Shown here piece after piece: positions 39,299 through 49,760 of a DNA stretch of 64,000 nucleotides. The stretch lies in NCBI GenBank assembly GCA_964036045.1, contig OZ038381.1, forward strand, positions 121,895,843 through 121,959,842, in the 5' to 3' direction. The position numbers were made by a program, and so were the translations under genes. Under the pieces are notes generated by a model. The model worked only from the letters and a program-made list of their open reading frames with translations. It had not been told where the DNA came from and made no database searches. The stretch is from Eutreptiella sp. 'Long Island Sound 2002'. Lineage: Eukaryota; Euglenozoa; Euglenophyceae; Eutreptiales; Eutreptiaceae. How positions within the stretch are numbered: the stretch's first letter is position 1; every line of letters starts with the position of its first letter.

Positions 39299-40960
39299 AT
39301 GGGCACCCCACTCAAGCTACTGCGTATTCTTTCCCTGGTGCTTGAGAGGGGTGCCACATTTATCAGGGGTGCTGAAGGTGAAGTGTTTCGCACCTCCCAT
39401 GGAGTTAAACAGGGCTGTCCCATGTCATGTTTTCTGTTTGTGTTGGTCTTCGACATCCCCCTGCGTTACCTCTCCCACCATGGCGCTGTCTTCTCCGCTT
39501 ACGTTGACGACATCTCCTCCCCGGCCCCCCGCACTGCCAATCAAACGCATGCCTCTCTTGTCCAGCTAGCGCTGAGTTTGATAGGATGCCAACTTAACGT
39601 TACCAAAAGCGAGTCACTGTCAATGTCTGGTTCCCCGCCGCCCTTGGCTGTGCTTCCCAAATACCTACACCCTCCTGCCGCCCTTCAGGTACACCCCAAT
39701 ACTATTTGGCTGCCTATCTCTGCCGATGTGCCGCCGTGGGCTGACGAGGTCCCCCGACCCTTCACCCGCACAGCATGCCTGATGCATTTGGGACACCCAC
39801 TGCCAGCCCGTCTACATGTCCCTCACGCCATTACCGTCATCACCAGCGAGCTCAAAGCTCAACTGAACGAATTGCACTCCCTTCCCATACAGGTGCTTGA
39901 TCGGGTCTTACTGGTCAACAGCATGGTCCTTCCCCGCCTGCTGTACAGGACGGAATGCCTCCCCCTGACAGCTGAGCAGACCACGCAATTTGGTGTCGTA
40001 CTTGAGCGTTTCGTCTTCGCTGTCGTCCGGCTACCCATGGTTGTGGCGAAGAAGACACTATACACCCACCGCTCCCGAGGTTTAGGCATGGGGTACTTCC
40101 CGGTCCTCCATTCAACGCGTGTCCTGGATGTCCTGCACCGGAACCAGTTTCTGCAAGCCTTCTCTCTGCACCCCCGTTGCTCCATGACCCCCTACTCCAT
40201 GTTCTGCTCCGCACTTACCGTAATGGGGCCCCCGTCCACCTCTACGGTCCCCCCTGTGTTTGTCAGCTGGGGAGCCAGCAAACTACAGCGCGAGGCTACA
40301 GCGGTCATGTCAGTGGCTGGGCTTGTCGTGTTCGTAGTGCCCTCCACGCTGCGCCCCGAGTGCACATATACTGACGGCAGCAAGCTGGGAGTTCCCCCCG
40401 CATCTGGGGCAGCTGCCATTATGCCGGGTGGTCGCATTGCTGTCTGCAGGGTCCCAGGGGTACCCAACTCGTACAAAGCTGAGTTGGTGGGGATGCTACT
40501 TGGGTCTCACCTTTCTGGGGAGGGAGAGAAAATTCGCCTGGATTGCCAGGGTGCTATCGCTTCAGCGCTCGGCCAAAAGCGCCCGATCAGGCAAGCGGGT
40601 TGGGTACGGAAGGTCCGCCGCTCCCTCTCCGCAAAAGGGCAACAGCCAGAGTGGGTTGAAGGGCACGTGGGCCATGAGTTCAACGAGGCCTCTGATCAGT
40701 ATGTGCGTCTTGGCACTGCCCTCCCCCCCCCCCCCCCCTGCACGGCCCTCTTCTCCCTGGGACGTTGTTCGACATGGCGAATCCATGGTTCCCCCCCACA
40801 AAGTCTGGACACGCGACTTGGCCCCAAGCCATACCCACCAAGATTTCCACCCGCTGTCATGGAGGCCACTAAAATCCCGCCGCTTAGCGTGGCACAAATG
40901 GCTTTTTGGTCTGCAGAGTCGCTCAGGGTACGCACACTATGCGACCTACTGGTCCGGTAA
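39299..40960 (+). CDS. LINE ORF2, RT palm and RNase H
   Basis: Real coding begins near 39243 in this frame. RT: SHGVKQGCPMSCFLFVLVF (motif B) and SAYVDDISS (motif C, residues 68-71), then a thumb. RNase H: CTYTDGSKLG (about residue 356), YKAELVGMLLG and IRLDCQGAI supply the D-E-D acids. A run of 14 C at about 40725-40738 shifts the frame; after it the coherent coding is in the frame of the next entry. An RNase H after RT is found in I-like and some plant L1-like LINE clades; the clade is not assigned. Confidence 0.85.
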   Translation: MGTPLKLLRILSLVLERGATFIRGAEGEVFRTSHGVKQGCPMSCFLFVLVFDIPLRYLSHHGAVFSAYVDDISSPAPRTANQTHASLVQLALSLIGCQLNVTKSESLSMSGSPPPLAVLPKYLHPPAALQVHPNTIWLPISADVPPWADEVPRPFTRTACLMHLGHPLPARLHVPHAITVITSELKAQLNELHSLPIQVLDRVLLVNSMVLPRLLYRTECLPLTAEQTTQFGVVLERFVFAVVRLPMVVAKKTLYTHRSRGLGMGYFPVLHSTRVLDVLHRNQFLQAFSLHPRCSMTPYSMFCSALTVMGPPSTSTVPPVFVSWGASKLQREATAVMSVAGLVVFVVPSTLRPECTYTDGSKLGVPPASGAAAIMPGGRIAVCRVPGVPNSYKAELVGMLLGSHLSGEGEKIRLDCQGAIASALGQKRPIRQAGWVRKVRRSLSAKGQQPEWVEGHVGHEFNEASDQYVRLGTALPPPPPCTALFSLGRCSTWRIHGSPPQSLDTRLGPKPYPPRFPPAVMEATKIPPLSVAQMAFWSAESLRVRTLCDLLVR

Positions 40961-41432
40961 GCCCCCGCCACACACATGCTCGCACTGTCGCTGTTCTCAC
41001 AACTTGAGCGTGCACGGCCACCTGGCGCACCTTGTCCCTCCTTCACGTCCTGCACAACACAACAGCCAGTTGTGTTTAATACCGCCCCCCCCTCCCGTGA
41101 ACACGCCTGTGTGCACCCCCGATCCCCCTCTGTGTCTCTATTTTTTCGCCAACCGTTGGCAGGTTGGCCCTCCCATGGTACACCGACCCCCACCCCTACA
41201 CCATGCGAGTGGAATGCCATTTCCTTCTTTCCCCTGTGGGCGACCCACTGCGCCCTGGTCGCCCACTGCCACCCCCCCCCCCCCCACCGGTCCCCCTTGT
41301 CTCCCGCCCTATGTACCTCTGTTCTCCACGTATGATGGGATACCCGCTCAGGACAGGAACCCGCCCAGACAGTACCCCCAGATTATCTGCCACTGCCCCC
41401 GGGCGTGGAGTATGGGGCGACCACTTCTGTGA
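40738..41432 (+). pseudogene. LINE ORF2 C-terminal segment with Cys/His motif
   Basis: After the poly-C slip, this frame reads WDVVRHGESMVPPHKVWTRD, then FHPLSWRPLK, KWLFGLQSRSGYAHYATYW and HTCSHCRCSHNLSVHGHLAHL. LINE ORF2 proteins often end in a zinc-knuckle-like Cys/His segment (C-x2-C ... H ... C), and this fits loosely. A Pro-rich tail follows. Confidence is limited because the slippery C-runs also affect 41270-41285. Confidence 0.5.
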
Positions 41433-41622
41433 TGACCACTTTGTAGCATAATTTACTACCTTGCATCGTCCCGCCGCCGCCGTGACCCCATCCTGCCATC
41501 CTGCTGACCCTTGACTTGGGGATGTGGGTGACTCAATGTATATTGGGCTGGCCTCCTGAGAACACTGCAGCTGTGGCTTTTGACTTGTATTACAAAAAAA
41601 AAAAAAGAGTCTGGGCTGCGCT
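41433..41622 (+). other. LINE 3' UTR, A-tail and target duplication
   Basis: A short non-coding tail ends with an A-run at 41594-41606, then the second copy of the target site (to 41622). No AATAAA is seen close to the tail. Confidence 0.8.
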
Positions 41623-41729
41623 ACGCAGCAAAGACTAACTATCGTACTGAAAACTACCAATTGGCCCGTCACGTTCTTGAAAATGGACTGGCAGCCCTGA
41701 AGGTATCCCTGGATGAGATCTAGCCGGAA

Positions 41730-42359
41730 TTGTTCGCGAGCCAACAACAACACATCATGCAGTTATATTGCTCGAAACATTTGAATAACGCTTTCCGTTT
41801 CTTCTGGAAAGCAATGGGCCTAGCGTATGCTAACCCTCCCTTCTCCCTGCTCGCAAAGGTTCTAACCAAAATCCATTATGAGGGAGGAAGGGTGGTCACG
41901 TGCACCCCTGACCGGGGTTGTTCCGGTGAACACACTTATTGGCGCCGACTGCTGGACCGAATGACTGTGGGAAGAGTGCAACGGTCCGACGGTCACATCT
42001 ATGTGCCTGAGGATTCAGACACAGCTATGCAGGCCCCTGAATGGGCCAGTTTCTTATCCATTGTTGATGGATCCCTCAACCCTGTACCCCTGTGTGATTT
42101 CGAGCAGGTGCTACTGAAAAAGGTCATGGCCGAAATTCGTGGCTTGACAATTTCTGATCCCAAAAAAGATCTCCTGAGCACCTATCTGCCACACTTACAG
42201 GGTGTGAATCCCCTGATGGCGATCTGGAGCCTGCAGCTGTGGAGGAGGAATCTGACGACCAACAGTCTGAAGTCGCCAGCTCTATCCCTCCTGTTGATCC
42301 CAGCTGTGTTGAACTCAAACACAGTGCCATCCTGGCCCAGCTGTTGCTGGAGGAGGTAG
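41730..42359 (+). pseudogene. E/D-x-F-A-S module of element C
   Basis: Matches A residues 174-330: ELFASQQQHIMQLYCSK, then AYANPPFSLLAKVLTKI, VVTCTPDRG, YWRRLLDRMTV and WASFLSIVDGSLNPV. The NPPF tetrapeptide, typical of amino-methyltransferases and of DIRS-associated modules, is intact here. A TAG at 41719-41721 just upstream (probably CAG) and a frame change near 42240 break the gene. The first part of pol is on the other side of the LINE. Confidence 0.6.
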
Positions 42360-42820
42360 ACCTAGAGTCAACCTCAGAACCAACTTCCCCTGTTGGGAAA
42401 CCTGTGCTTCACATGCAGCATACTTGCTCAGGTGAACCCGTGGCTCAGAGTCCTGATGCTCTAGCGCGGCCTGCTTCTAATACCATGCCAGTGTCGGAGC
42501 ATGAGACTCAGGAACTTTGACGGCTATTGTACCTGAGGGCCGAAGGTATTGAGCGCCAAGAACGGCTGCAATACCTCAGACAGACCTGGAAATCCTCCAT
42601 CTGGTCTGAGAAGGACACTGATTCCTACACGCTACCTGACCCTGAGATATCCCTAGTGCATTCTCTGCACTATGGGCAACAATGTCTGCCTGAGTGGGAT
42701 GACGGCTCAGTACCTGCCGAAACGGCTGATCGGCAGAAAAAGAAAGAGCATGGTAAGAGCAACCTCCATGCTGAGGAGGAATTCCTACATAAAATCGAGA
42801 GTTTGAACCTTGACCCCTGA
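42239..42820 (+). pseudogene. Acidic linker of element C pol
   Basis: The frame carries an acidic Ser/Glu-rich linker (EEESDDQQSEVASSIPP) equivalent to the linker between module and RT in A, with a TGA at 42518-42520 and another at 42818-42820. After the second, the same frame continues into RT (LKKLLLTYEEAFGALPPP). Confidence 0.55.
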
Positions 42821-43628
42821 CTGAAGAAACTGCTGCTAACCTATGAGGAGGCATTCGGCGCCCTGCCGCCTCCCCTCTCCTGTAAAAAACTGGTCCAGAC
42901 AGACCTGAAACTGAAACCTGAATTTCAGAAAACGCGAGTGACATGTCGTCCCTATCCCGCTCCTCAGGAACAGGTTGAAGAAATTGAGCGCCAGATCAGG
43001 GAATGTATTGATGCTGGCCTCGTGAAGAATACCCCAATCACTGCAGTCCCTGCTTCCTGGTTACTAAACCTGGATCGACTGCCCTGCGCTGGTTGTTGAC
43101 TATGGTGAGGTCAACAAGAAAACCCAAAACCACTCGGGGAGTATTCCCAACATGGAAAACACGCTGGAGCGCATTGCCCAATGCCGGTACAAAACCAAAA
43201 TGGACAAATGCAGTGGTCTCTGGCAGGTTGACCTAACACCCGCGGCTCAGGAACCGCTGGCCTTTGTAACCCCTAAGGGTTGTGTGTTTAAGTGGAAGGT
43301 CATGCCTTTTGGGGTTGCTACGGCCCCGGCACTCTTCCAGGAACTGATGAACAAAATTTGGTACCTACTGAGGCGCAGACCTCTAGTACAGGAGTTGATT
43401 TCCCGAGGGGCAGAAATGGAGCCCCACATCGATGAAGTGAGTTTGGGTACCAATACCCAAGAGGACCATGTCCTTCTTCTCTGTGAGTTTTTCATTGTTT
43501 GTCAGGAAAACCATCTCCGAATCAAACTAGAAAGATGTGAGTTCATGGAAGATGAGATGGGATATTTGGGTTCCAACGTGGGGTACGGCTGGTGGAAACC
43601 AGCCGCGTCTAAGATGCAGCCCCTATAG
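42821..43628 (+). pseudogene. pol: Reverse transcriptase of element C
   Basis: Begins LKKLLLTYEEAFGALPPP in frame 2, loses frame near 43025-43100 (QVxxLVVDYGE region), and continues as 43152-43628. Motif B KVMPFGVATAPALFQ is intact. Motif C reads HIDEVSLGT: the second catalytic Asp is Glu, which should abolish or cripple activity. It extends past the point where A has its TGA, reading VGYGWWKPAASK, which shows that A's stop replaced Trp. Confidence 0.75.
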
Positions 43629-43670
43629 GACATACAGATTCGCGATGACCTTAAGAAGGGTCTACACAAC

Positions 43671-44678
43671 GTGAGGAGGTTTGTGGGCGCCTGTAACTTC
43701 TTTAGGCGACACATCCACAATTTTACCTACGCTTCTGCCCCTCTCACTGACCTAATCAAGAAAACTACTCCCTGGAGGTGGACCACCAGAGAGGAGGAGT
43801 GTTTCCAGGAGTTGAAGAAGAAAATTGCCTCCTCCAACTGCCTGGGCGTACCCTGCCCTAAAGGCGAGATAGTCCTGATCACTTATGCCAGTGATGTAGG
43901 GGGGGTCAGAACTATATACCAATGCCAAGAGTGTAACCCAGCTGAACTAACTCATTGCCATTATCGCACCACAGGACTGAACCGTCATGGTTCCCTGAAG
44001 CACAACTATCCTTCCAGTGAGTGGCGACTTGTACCACTGGGACACTGGAACTGGGAATGGAACCAGGAGCGTTCCAATTACAGCACCTACGTCCAGGAGC
44101 TCCTGGCCGGTATGCTGGTGCTCTCATCCCAGTCCCGACTATTGGGATCTAACCCTATTGTCTGGCTCTGTGACCAGGAACCGGTGAAGTCCTTTCAGAA
44201 AGGCGCACCACCGGAGAAAGCGAAACTAAAACAGTGGTGGACTTACCTGAGCCAGTTCAGGCTGACGGTCGATCCTATCCCTGGTATAAAAAATGAACTG
44301 TCTGAATACATATCACGCAACAACTTCGATGCGCTTATTGGTGAGAGCTCTGAGGCTCTTGCCAAGGAGGCTTTACAGCGTATAGATGTCCAGCTTCACC
44401 TGTCAATGCAGACTGCTGGAATCCTCGAGGGTTGGAGCCTAACTGACTATCAGTCAGAATATAAAGAAATTCTCCAGACCCTGAGCACTGGTCTCGAACC
44501 CCGTGTCATTGACGGGCACCAGTGGTATAAAAAGAACCAGTACCTCTTCTACGAGGACCGTATAGTCGTGCCTGAGGCACGACTTGATGGGTGTCTACAA
44601 TGTCCCATCTCAGCTCAGGTCACACTGGCGCTAATCGCTGGGTGGACTTCTTCCGTGAGTGTTTCTACTCTGGTCTAA
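43671..44678 (+). pseudogene. pol: RT connection and RNase H of element C
   Basis: Preceded by a TAG at 43626. It shows VRRFVGACNFFRRHIHNF, then RNase H: VLITYASDVGG (the first Asp of TDA is replaced by Tyr), YVQELLAGML and WLCDQEPVK. It continues into the pre-integrase spacer (NELSEYISRNNFDALIG, as in A). Frame is lost near 44600. Confidence 0.75.
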
Positions 44679-45307
44679 CCCTGACTGAACTGAGGTCCCG
44701 TATGCAGACCATTGTTGATGCTTGTGGCTGTCATGCCAGCAAGCAAAGCGACAGTAGGGATAGGGGACTGATCTCCAGCTTATCCGTACCCTATTCTACT
44801 AACTCTCTTCTCTACGTGGATTTCATCCACGGCCTACCTCGCTTCGTCGGCTATGATAATTGCTCAGTGGTCACCTGTGGCCTGTCCCGCTTCACCCTTG
44901 TGTTCCCTTGCAATAAGAAAATCACAGGTGAGCAGACTGTGAAAATGTTGGTCGAACAATGGTTTGAACCATACAGAGCACCTACGCAGGTGCACTCTGA
45001 TGAGGATGTACGCATCCGCAGTGACACAGGATGGTACAAACGAGTGCTGAATACCCTCAACGTTGAGGTAACCACAGGTGTGCCCTATACCCACACATCT
45101 AATCCTCTTTGCGAGAGACAAAACCGTGTGGTGGAACAGAACGTGAGAATCCTGATGAAACAGGAACGTACCAAAGATTGGGTACGCCTAGTGCCCTGGG
45201 CACTGCTGACCATGAATCATCAGAGGAGCTCTTCTACAGGTTTCCGCCCCCCACGAGCTGTTTCATGGAGGGCGACCTGCTTGGTTCTTCAAAACCCCCA
45301 TTCCTGA
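44591..45307 (+). pseudogene. pol: Integrase of element C
   Basis: HHCC domain: SSGHTGANRWVD ... ACGCHASK (one Cys spacing altered). Core: LLYVDFIHGLPRF, VHSDEDVRIRSDTGWYKR and CERQNRVVEQNVR give the D-D-E acids in the same SDED-V-R setting as A. Frame shifts near 45240; the C-terminal part continues in another frame (HELFHGGRPAWFFKTP ... VPYFGPYCILRIDGSRI) with a TGA near 45504, leading in frame to the chromodomain at 45612. Confidence 0.75.
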
Positions 45308-45611
45308 GGACTTCAAGAGCCCCGTTGGGGATTGGCTAGAACACAAGCAGTCCATGGCTAACCAGACTGAGACTATCCTGGGACATATCCCTGAAGGTGA
45401 ACTGAGCCGACAAAATCGCCTACGGCGACCCGCCACTTTCAAGGTGGGTGACTTTGTTCTGGTTCACCATTCACGCCTACCCTCCTGGCCCCGTAACTGC
45501 CTATGAGTCCCTTATTTTGGGCCCTATTGTATCCTCAGGATAGATGGATCTAGAATCCATGTCAGGTGCAGTCCACGTCTAGGTGGTGAACTGCTTTGTG
45601 CGCCTAAGCAT

Positions 45612-45992
45612 TTGAGGCACTATCACTCCCCTGATGATTTGTCCTGCGATGAGTGGCGCCTCAGCGACAGTGAAGTCAAGCGTATCAACCTAGAGAACGC
45701 TGCCAGCCCAGAGGAAGCAGACGAACTCGAAGAGATGACTGCTGATGAAATGGCAGTCGATGGCTACTACGTGGTTGCAGGTATTGCCCGCCACGAGTAT
45801 AAACAGGGCTGGAAACTCCTAACCCTGTGGGATGGCTATGGGCTATCTGAGGCGACCCGGGAACCCATGTCCGCCTTTATAGAGTCAGATGGGACTATCA
45901 ACCCGATCTTTCGCTCCTACCTCGTTGAGAACAACGAGGGACAGCTACTAACCCGTGCGGAGACTCTATCCCAGCGTAAAAAGAAAAGCTAA
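45612..45992 (+). CDS. Chromodomain of element C
   Basis: Continuous with the integrase C-terminal frame. It reads DGYYVVAGIARHEY, WKLLTLWDGYG and SEATREPMSAF. The conserved TWEP Trp is Arg here (TREP), a single-base change from TGG that should weaken the aromatic cage. It ends LSQRKKKS, as in A (LASKTKARD). Confidence 0.7.
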   Translation: MRHYHSPDDLSCDEWRLSDSEVKRINLENAASPEEADELEEMTADEMAVDGYYVVAGIARHEYKQGWKLLTLWDGYGLSEATREPMSAFIESDGTINPIFRSYLVENNEGQLLTRAETLSQRKKKS

Positions 45993-48862
45993 ACCCCCGG
46001 GTGTCTATCTATTAACTGTCTTCTAACATTCTAGGTTTTCTAACCTCCCAGGGACGGTGAGCACTCTTTTGCAGACAGGTCTGCGTAGGTGTGTGAGAGC
46101 TGTTGTCACAGTTGCCCCGCATTGTATCGCAGGACAGGACCGGTAGCCCCCCGTGACAACCGCTCCCTCGCCGAAGGCCATCGGTTTTGCCCAGACCACT
46201 GCTTTTGGAGCACTGCACCTGCCCTGGCTGTGCTCTACAGTCCCATGCCTATGGTTACCAGCGTGAGACAGATAGCCGCTTATCAGGTTTGCAGGCACCC
46301 AGCGGGTGTGTGCCTTGTTGACCATGTGTTGCATGGAAACTGCCCTGATTTATTGACCTTGGGGAGCCAACGAAGAGCGGGGGCTTTCTACTCCAGGGGG
46401 GAATGACAAGCAAGGTGTTATGAAGGAAGGTGTGTCCACCCTCCTTGGGGACAAGCGTGCCCACAGTTAGGACCCCTGACTGGTCCAGACCCATGGGGTT
46501 CTACCCTTCCTTACAGGGGTACCATACACCTAAGTGTGCTACGTATCTCAGTATGTGTCTCACTTCACTCCCCGGCGTGGCTCCCGGAGACCGGGCTTCG
46601 CTGACGTCGGACCGAAGGTCCTAGTCAGGTACTATTACCACTCCTATGGCGCCCAAGTTCTGTGCTGGCGCCTGTTGTTTGGGAGAATGGCAGAAGGCCT
46701 ACCTGCTAGAGGGGAGAGGTGGCCAAGTGTGCTAAGGGCATACAAAACGCCCGTTTTTCTAAGGGCCAAAAACTAACACACTCCCCTGCCCACGAGGAAA
46801 AGCACGCGGGACAGCAGACACCACTACACTACACTCACTAACGCCAGCACCAGCCTTCAAAGACAGGATTAGCACAACCGCTCTCAGTCGCCACCAGGCT
46901 TGCTGACCCTAACCCCTACACACGCTACTGGGTGGCCAGGACAAAGAGGTCTTGGGCCCTATTGGCCCTCCTGTGAATTACAAGAGAACACAGCGCCGCT
47001 AGGCAATTGTGGCCTGCCAGGGAAGCCCTCGCGCGTTTCCCTGACAGGGCTTGGAGGGAAGGAGTGCCGTGTGCACAGCGTGTAGTAAGGGTTGTCCATG
47101 AAGAAGTCGTTCGGGGAACCAATTTGTTTGTGTGATCTGCGCCCTTTTTAGCTTCGGCAGAAAAATTGAAAGTCGCCGAAGGCAACTGCTGCTGCACCAA
47201 TCAGCCTGACCTTGCCCACCTGTAAACCGAGGCGGATGAGACCTGGTTAGCGGCTGAGGAACCAAGCCAGCCTCCACGTATTATACGCTCCTCAGGCTAA
47301 CCTATGATACGCTGTCCTCTACTCAGGCCTCAAGCAAGCAAGCTTAAGGACTCCGCTTATAGAACATAGGGCGGAGCCCTGGGTAGCCAAACCAAGGGTT
47401 ATACCGCGTGCACAGCGAGTGGCCTACGTCCCTTTAATGCATTGTGCGTATGCAGGGAAGAAAGACGATACACAGCCATTATTTTTCCTAATTTAACCCA
47501 CAACAACCAACCATAGCGTGACTCAACCAGGAGGTGAGCTCCTCCTGGGCTTACTTACCTTACTCACCACGCACCATGTGAATGCCGAAGGGAACACAAA
47601 CACAGGGACAAACCTTAGCGTTTAAACAACCCTACGGCGAGTTGTAAACAACCCTAAGCGATTAATGCATCGTGTGTCATGCATGCCCTTCTTACCTTAT
47701 TTCCTGCAGAAGAAGGAAGGGAATGGCGAGCAACTGCATAGCGCAAAACAAGCCTAAGCGTTTTAAGCAACCCTATTTTAGCGCCACGGCAACACGTGCA
47801 CGAGCAAGCACTGTTCATTCTCACCTGTGAAGAGAAGAGAAGGGTGGACTGGGGCACAGGAAAAGCGCCACAACGCGCGAATGCCTGGATATGGCACATG
47901 CATCGCGCGCACAGCGCACTCACTAACCCTACTTGCGCGCTGCATGCTTCATTCCCTTCGCATACCTTTCATCTCAGTGTTGACCTATGCAAAGCATAGG
48001 AAGTGCACGCCCAAACCCCCAACGAAAGCAACGATGACAACCCTAGGGTTTTAACAAAACAAACACCACGAACGCAATGCATGCGGGTGACATGACACTA
48101 ACATACCTGAGAGGTGGGCTGTCCACCTGCTCTGTTGTGTGGTGTTCTGTTCAATACTTTTTCCTAAAGTTTATAAACTTTTTGATGCAACTGTGGAAAA
48201 TTTTCTTTGAAAAACTTTAAAAGCCACGGCTCATACCTTCTTTTTCAGGAGCCGTCTACGCTTGCGCAACTCTTTTTGGGAGTGCGTTCCTGTCGCGCTT
48301 GTCTTCACTTTTAGGTTTTAGTCCAAAAATGATGATTTCTAACGTCGTTTCGTCAATTTTTAGCGATTTTGATTTCTTAAATCGCTACCCCTTCCGCTAA
48401 CCCACAGGATTCACTCCCTGCTGATTCCATTTTCTAGTTTTTCCAGCTTCTCGAGTTTTGTGCCCTCATTTGGGAGTATTTGTCCACCCTGGCCCTTGGT
48501 CAGGACGTTTACTAGAACGTTGTTTATACAGCGATCGTCGTCCGCATTAGAGTGTTCCACTGTACCCTAGTGGGCAAGCATGTGCGCTCTAGGGAGGGAG
48601 TCCTGGGTTCAGACCCCACTACCCCCAAATTCTTACCAAACGCCTTCGCCTCACGCTCGCGCCTTTTGAGGAATGCCCCATCGAAGGGACATCATCCATG
48701 GTACATTACACTGTTTTTCAAGGGTACCTACAGTGTGATAGGCTTCTATGAACTGATGGGAAAGTCTTTGGCTGGTTTAATGCCTTTTCTGAGGTAATTG
48801 TGGGGAAATTTGAGCCTTTTTCCATGGTCCTACTAGCTTGATCAACTAGTACTCCAGGGGAA
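45993..48862 (+). other. Long 3' region of element C with a tRNA-like segment
   Basis: Homologous to the 3' regions of D, A and F in blocks (46036-47560). No gene was recognised. At about 48558-48625, 'ccctagtgggcaagc' and 'GGGTTCAGACCCC' have A-box/B-box spacing like a tRNA or SINE head. The 3' LTR follows after 'ccaggggaa'. Confidence 0.6.
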
Positions 48863-49573
48863 AGTAGGAAAAAGTAACTGCCATGTCTTTGCTGGAGGTC
48901 TTGATCCAGGCCAAGCCCCCCCTCAAACCCTTTTGTGGATGCTGAGACTTACTTAAGCATTTTTATCTCTCTTTTAAAGCTTAAAGTACACTTTCTCAAA
49001 GTAACTAGGGTTATAACCCTAGCCCCCCTTGAAGTTCACCCCTACCACTCAACTGAGCGGAGGTATCTTCCTTCTTGGAGCTTATACCGAACAAAAGTAG
49101 GTACTTCATGCCTAAGGCCTTGTGGGTGAAGCCTAGTGGTCCTGCACCTCAAGACTCCTATACTCAATTGACGCTACCACTTATTGTGGTTCTACGTTTC
49201 AACTGTTTCTGAATTCAGCTGCTTAGCCAAGTCATATTCTGTGTCTGGCCTAACTCCTTTGCCCCACATTCCTAACCAACTCCATTTCATCCAGAAGAGT
49301 GCACATGAAGTGCTTGATGCTAACTTGGAGTCCAACGTCATGCCAGTTTTCTTATAAAAATCATTCGTTTTATCCAATTGTGATTGAATCTTTGTACTTA
49401 AGCCTGCTTTGTCTATCTGCAGCCCTTCTGTGATACACTGGATTTCAAAACTATTCATTGATTTGATCCACATCCTGTTCTTGCTCTACTTGCTGCTTTT
49501 GTTCTGTTTTTCAACACCAAACCCTGCAGGATTTCATCAAAACTATTAGGGCACTAGTCAAGGACATCTTTCC
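48863..49573 (+). repeat. 3' LTR of element C
   Basis: Pairs with 17633-18341; starts AGTAGGAAAAAG and is followed by GGAGG. It contains the second copy of the antisense 93-codon ORF at 49192-49473 (minus). Confidence 0.9.
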
Positions 49574-49760
49574 GGAGGTAGACTCCGCCTAGACGTAGCT
49601 ACCTTACTCACCATGTACAGCGTGTGAATGCCGAAAACACGAGCGCAAGAACAGCCATAAGTGCTTAAACAAGCCTACAACGATTACAACAACCCTAAGT
49701 GACGAATGCATCATGAGTGTGCCAGTTCTTTCCCTTTGTCACCTGCAAGAGAAAGAACAG
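49574..49760 (+). mobile_element. Element D remnant, right piece
   Basis: Continues D after the C insertion. It aligns with C 47531-47710 ('ccttactcacca', 'gtgaatgccgaa', 'aatgcatc.tg.gtgt', 'cacctgcaagagaaag'). The match fades after about 49760; no D 3' LTR was found. Confidence 0.65.

Larger units (their letters stand above)
33980..41603 (+). mobile_element. LINE (non-LTR retrotransposon) inserted in element C
   Basis: Flanked by AAAGAGTCTGGGCTGCGCT at 33961-33979 and 41604-41622, a 19-bp target duplication (partly merged with the A-tail), with an A-run of about 13 at the 3' end. Across it, C reads SGGKESGL and then resumes in the ELFAS module. It contains ORF1, then ORF2 with AP-type endonuclease, RT, RNase H and a C-terminal Cys/His segment. 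At 7.6 kb it looks full-length, but frames are broken at homopolymers and by several stops. Confidence 0.93.
17633..49573 (+). mobile_element. Element C: chromovirus interrupted by element B and a LINE
   Basis: LTRs of about 0.71 kb at 17633-18341 and 48863-49573 are flanked by GGAGG at 17628-17632 and 49574-49578. Removing both joins D into 'ccaggaggtagactccgcc', matching C's own internal 'ccaggaggtgagctcctcc'. With the two nested insertions removed, C is about 11 kb with the same gene order as A. The coding frames hold many stops and indels. Confidence 0.9.
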
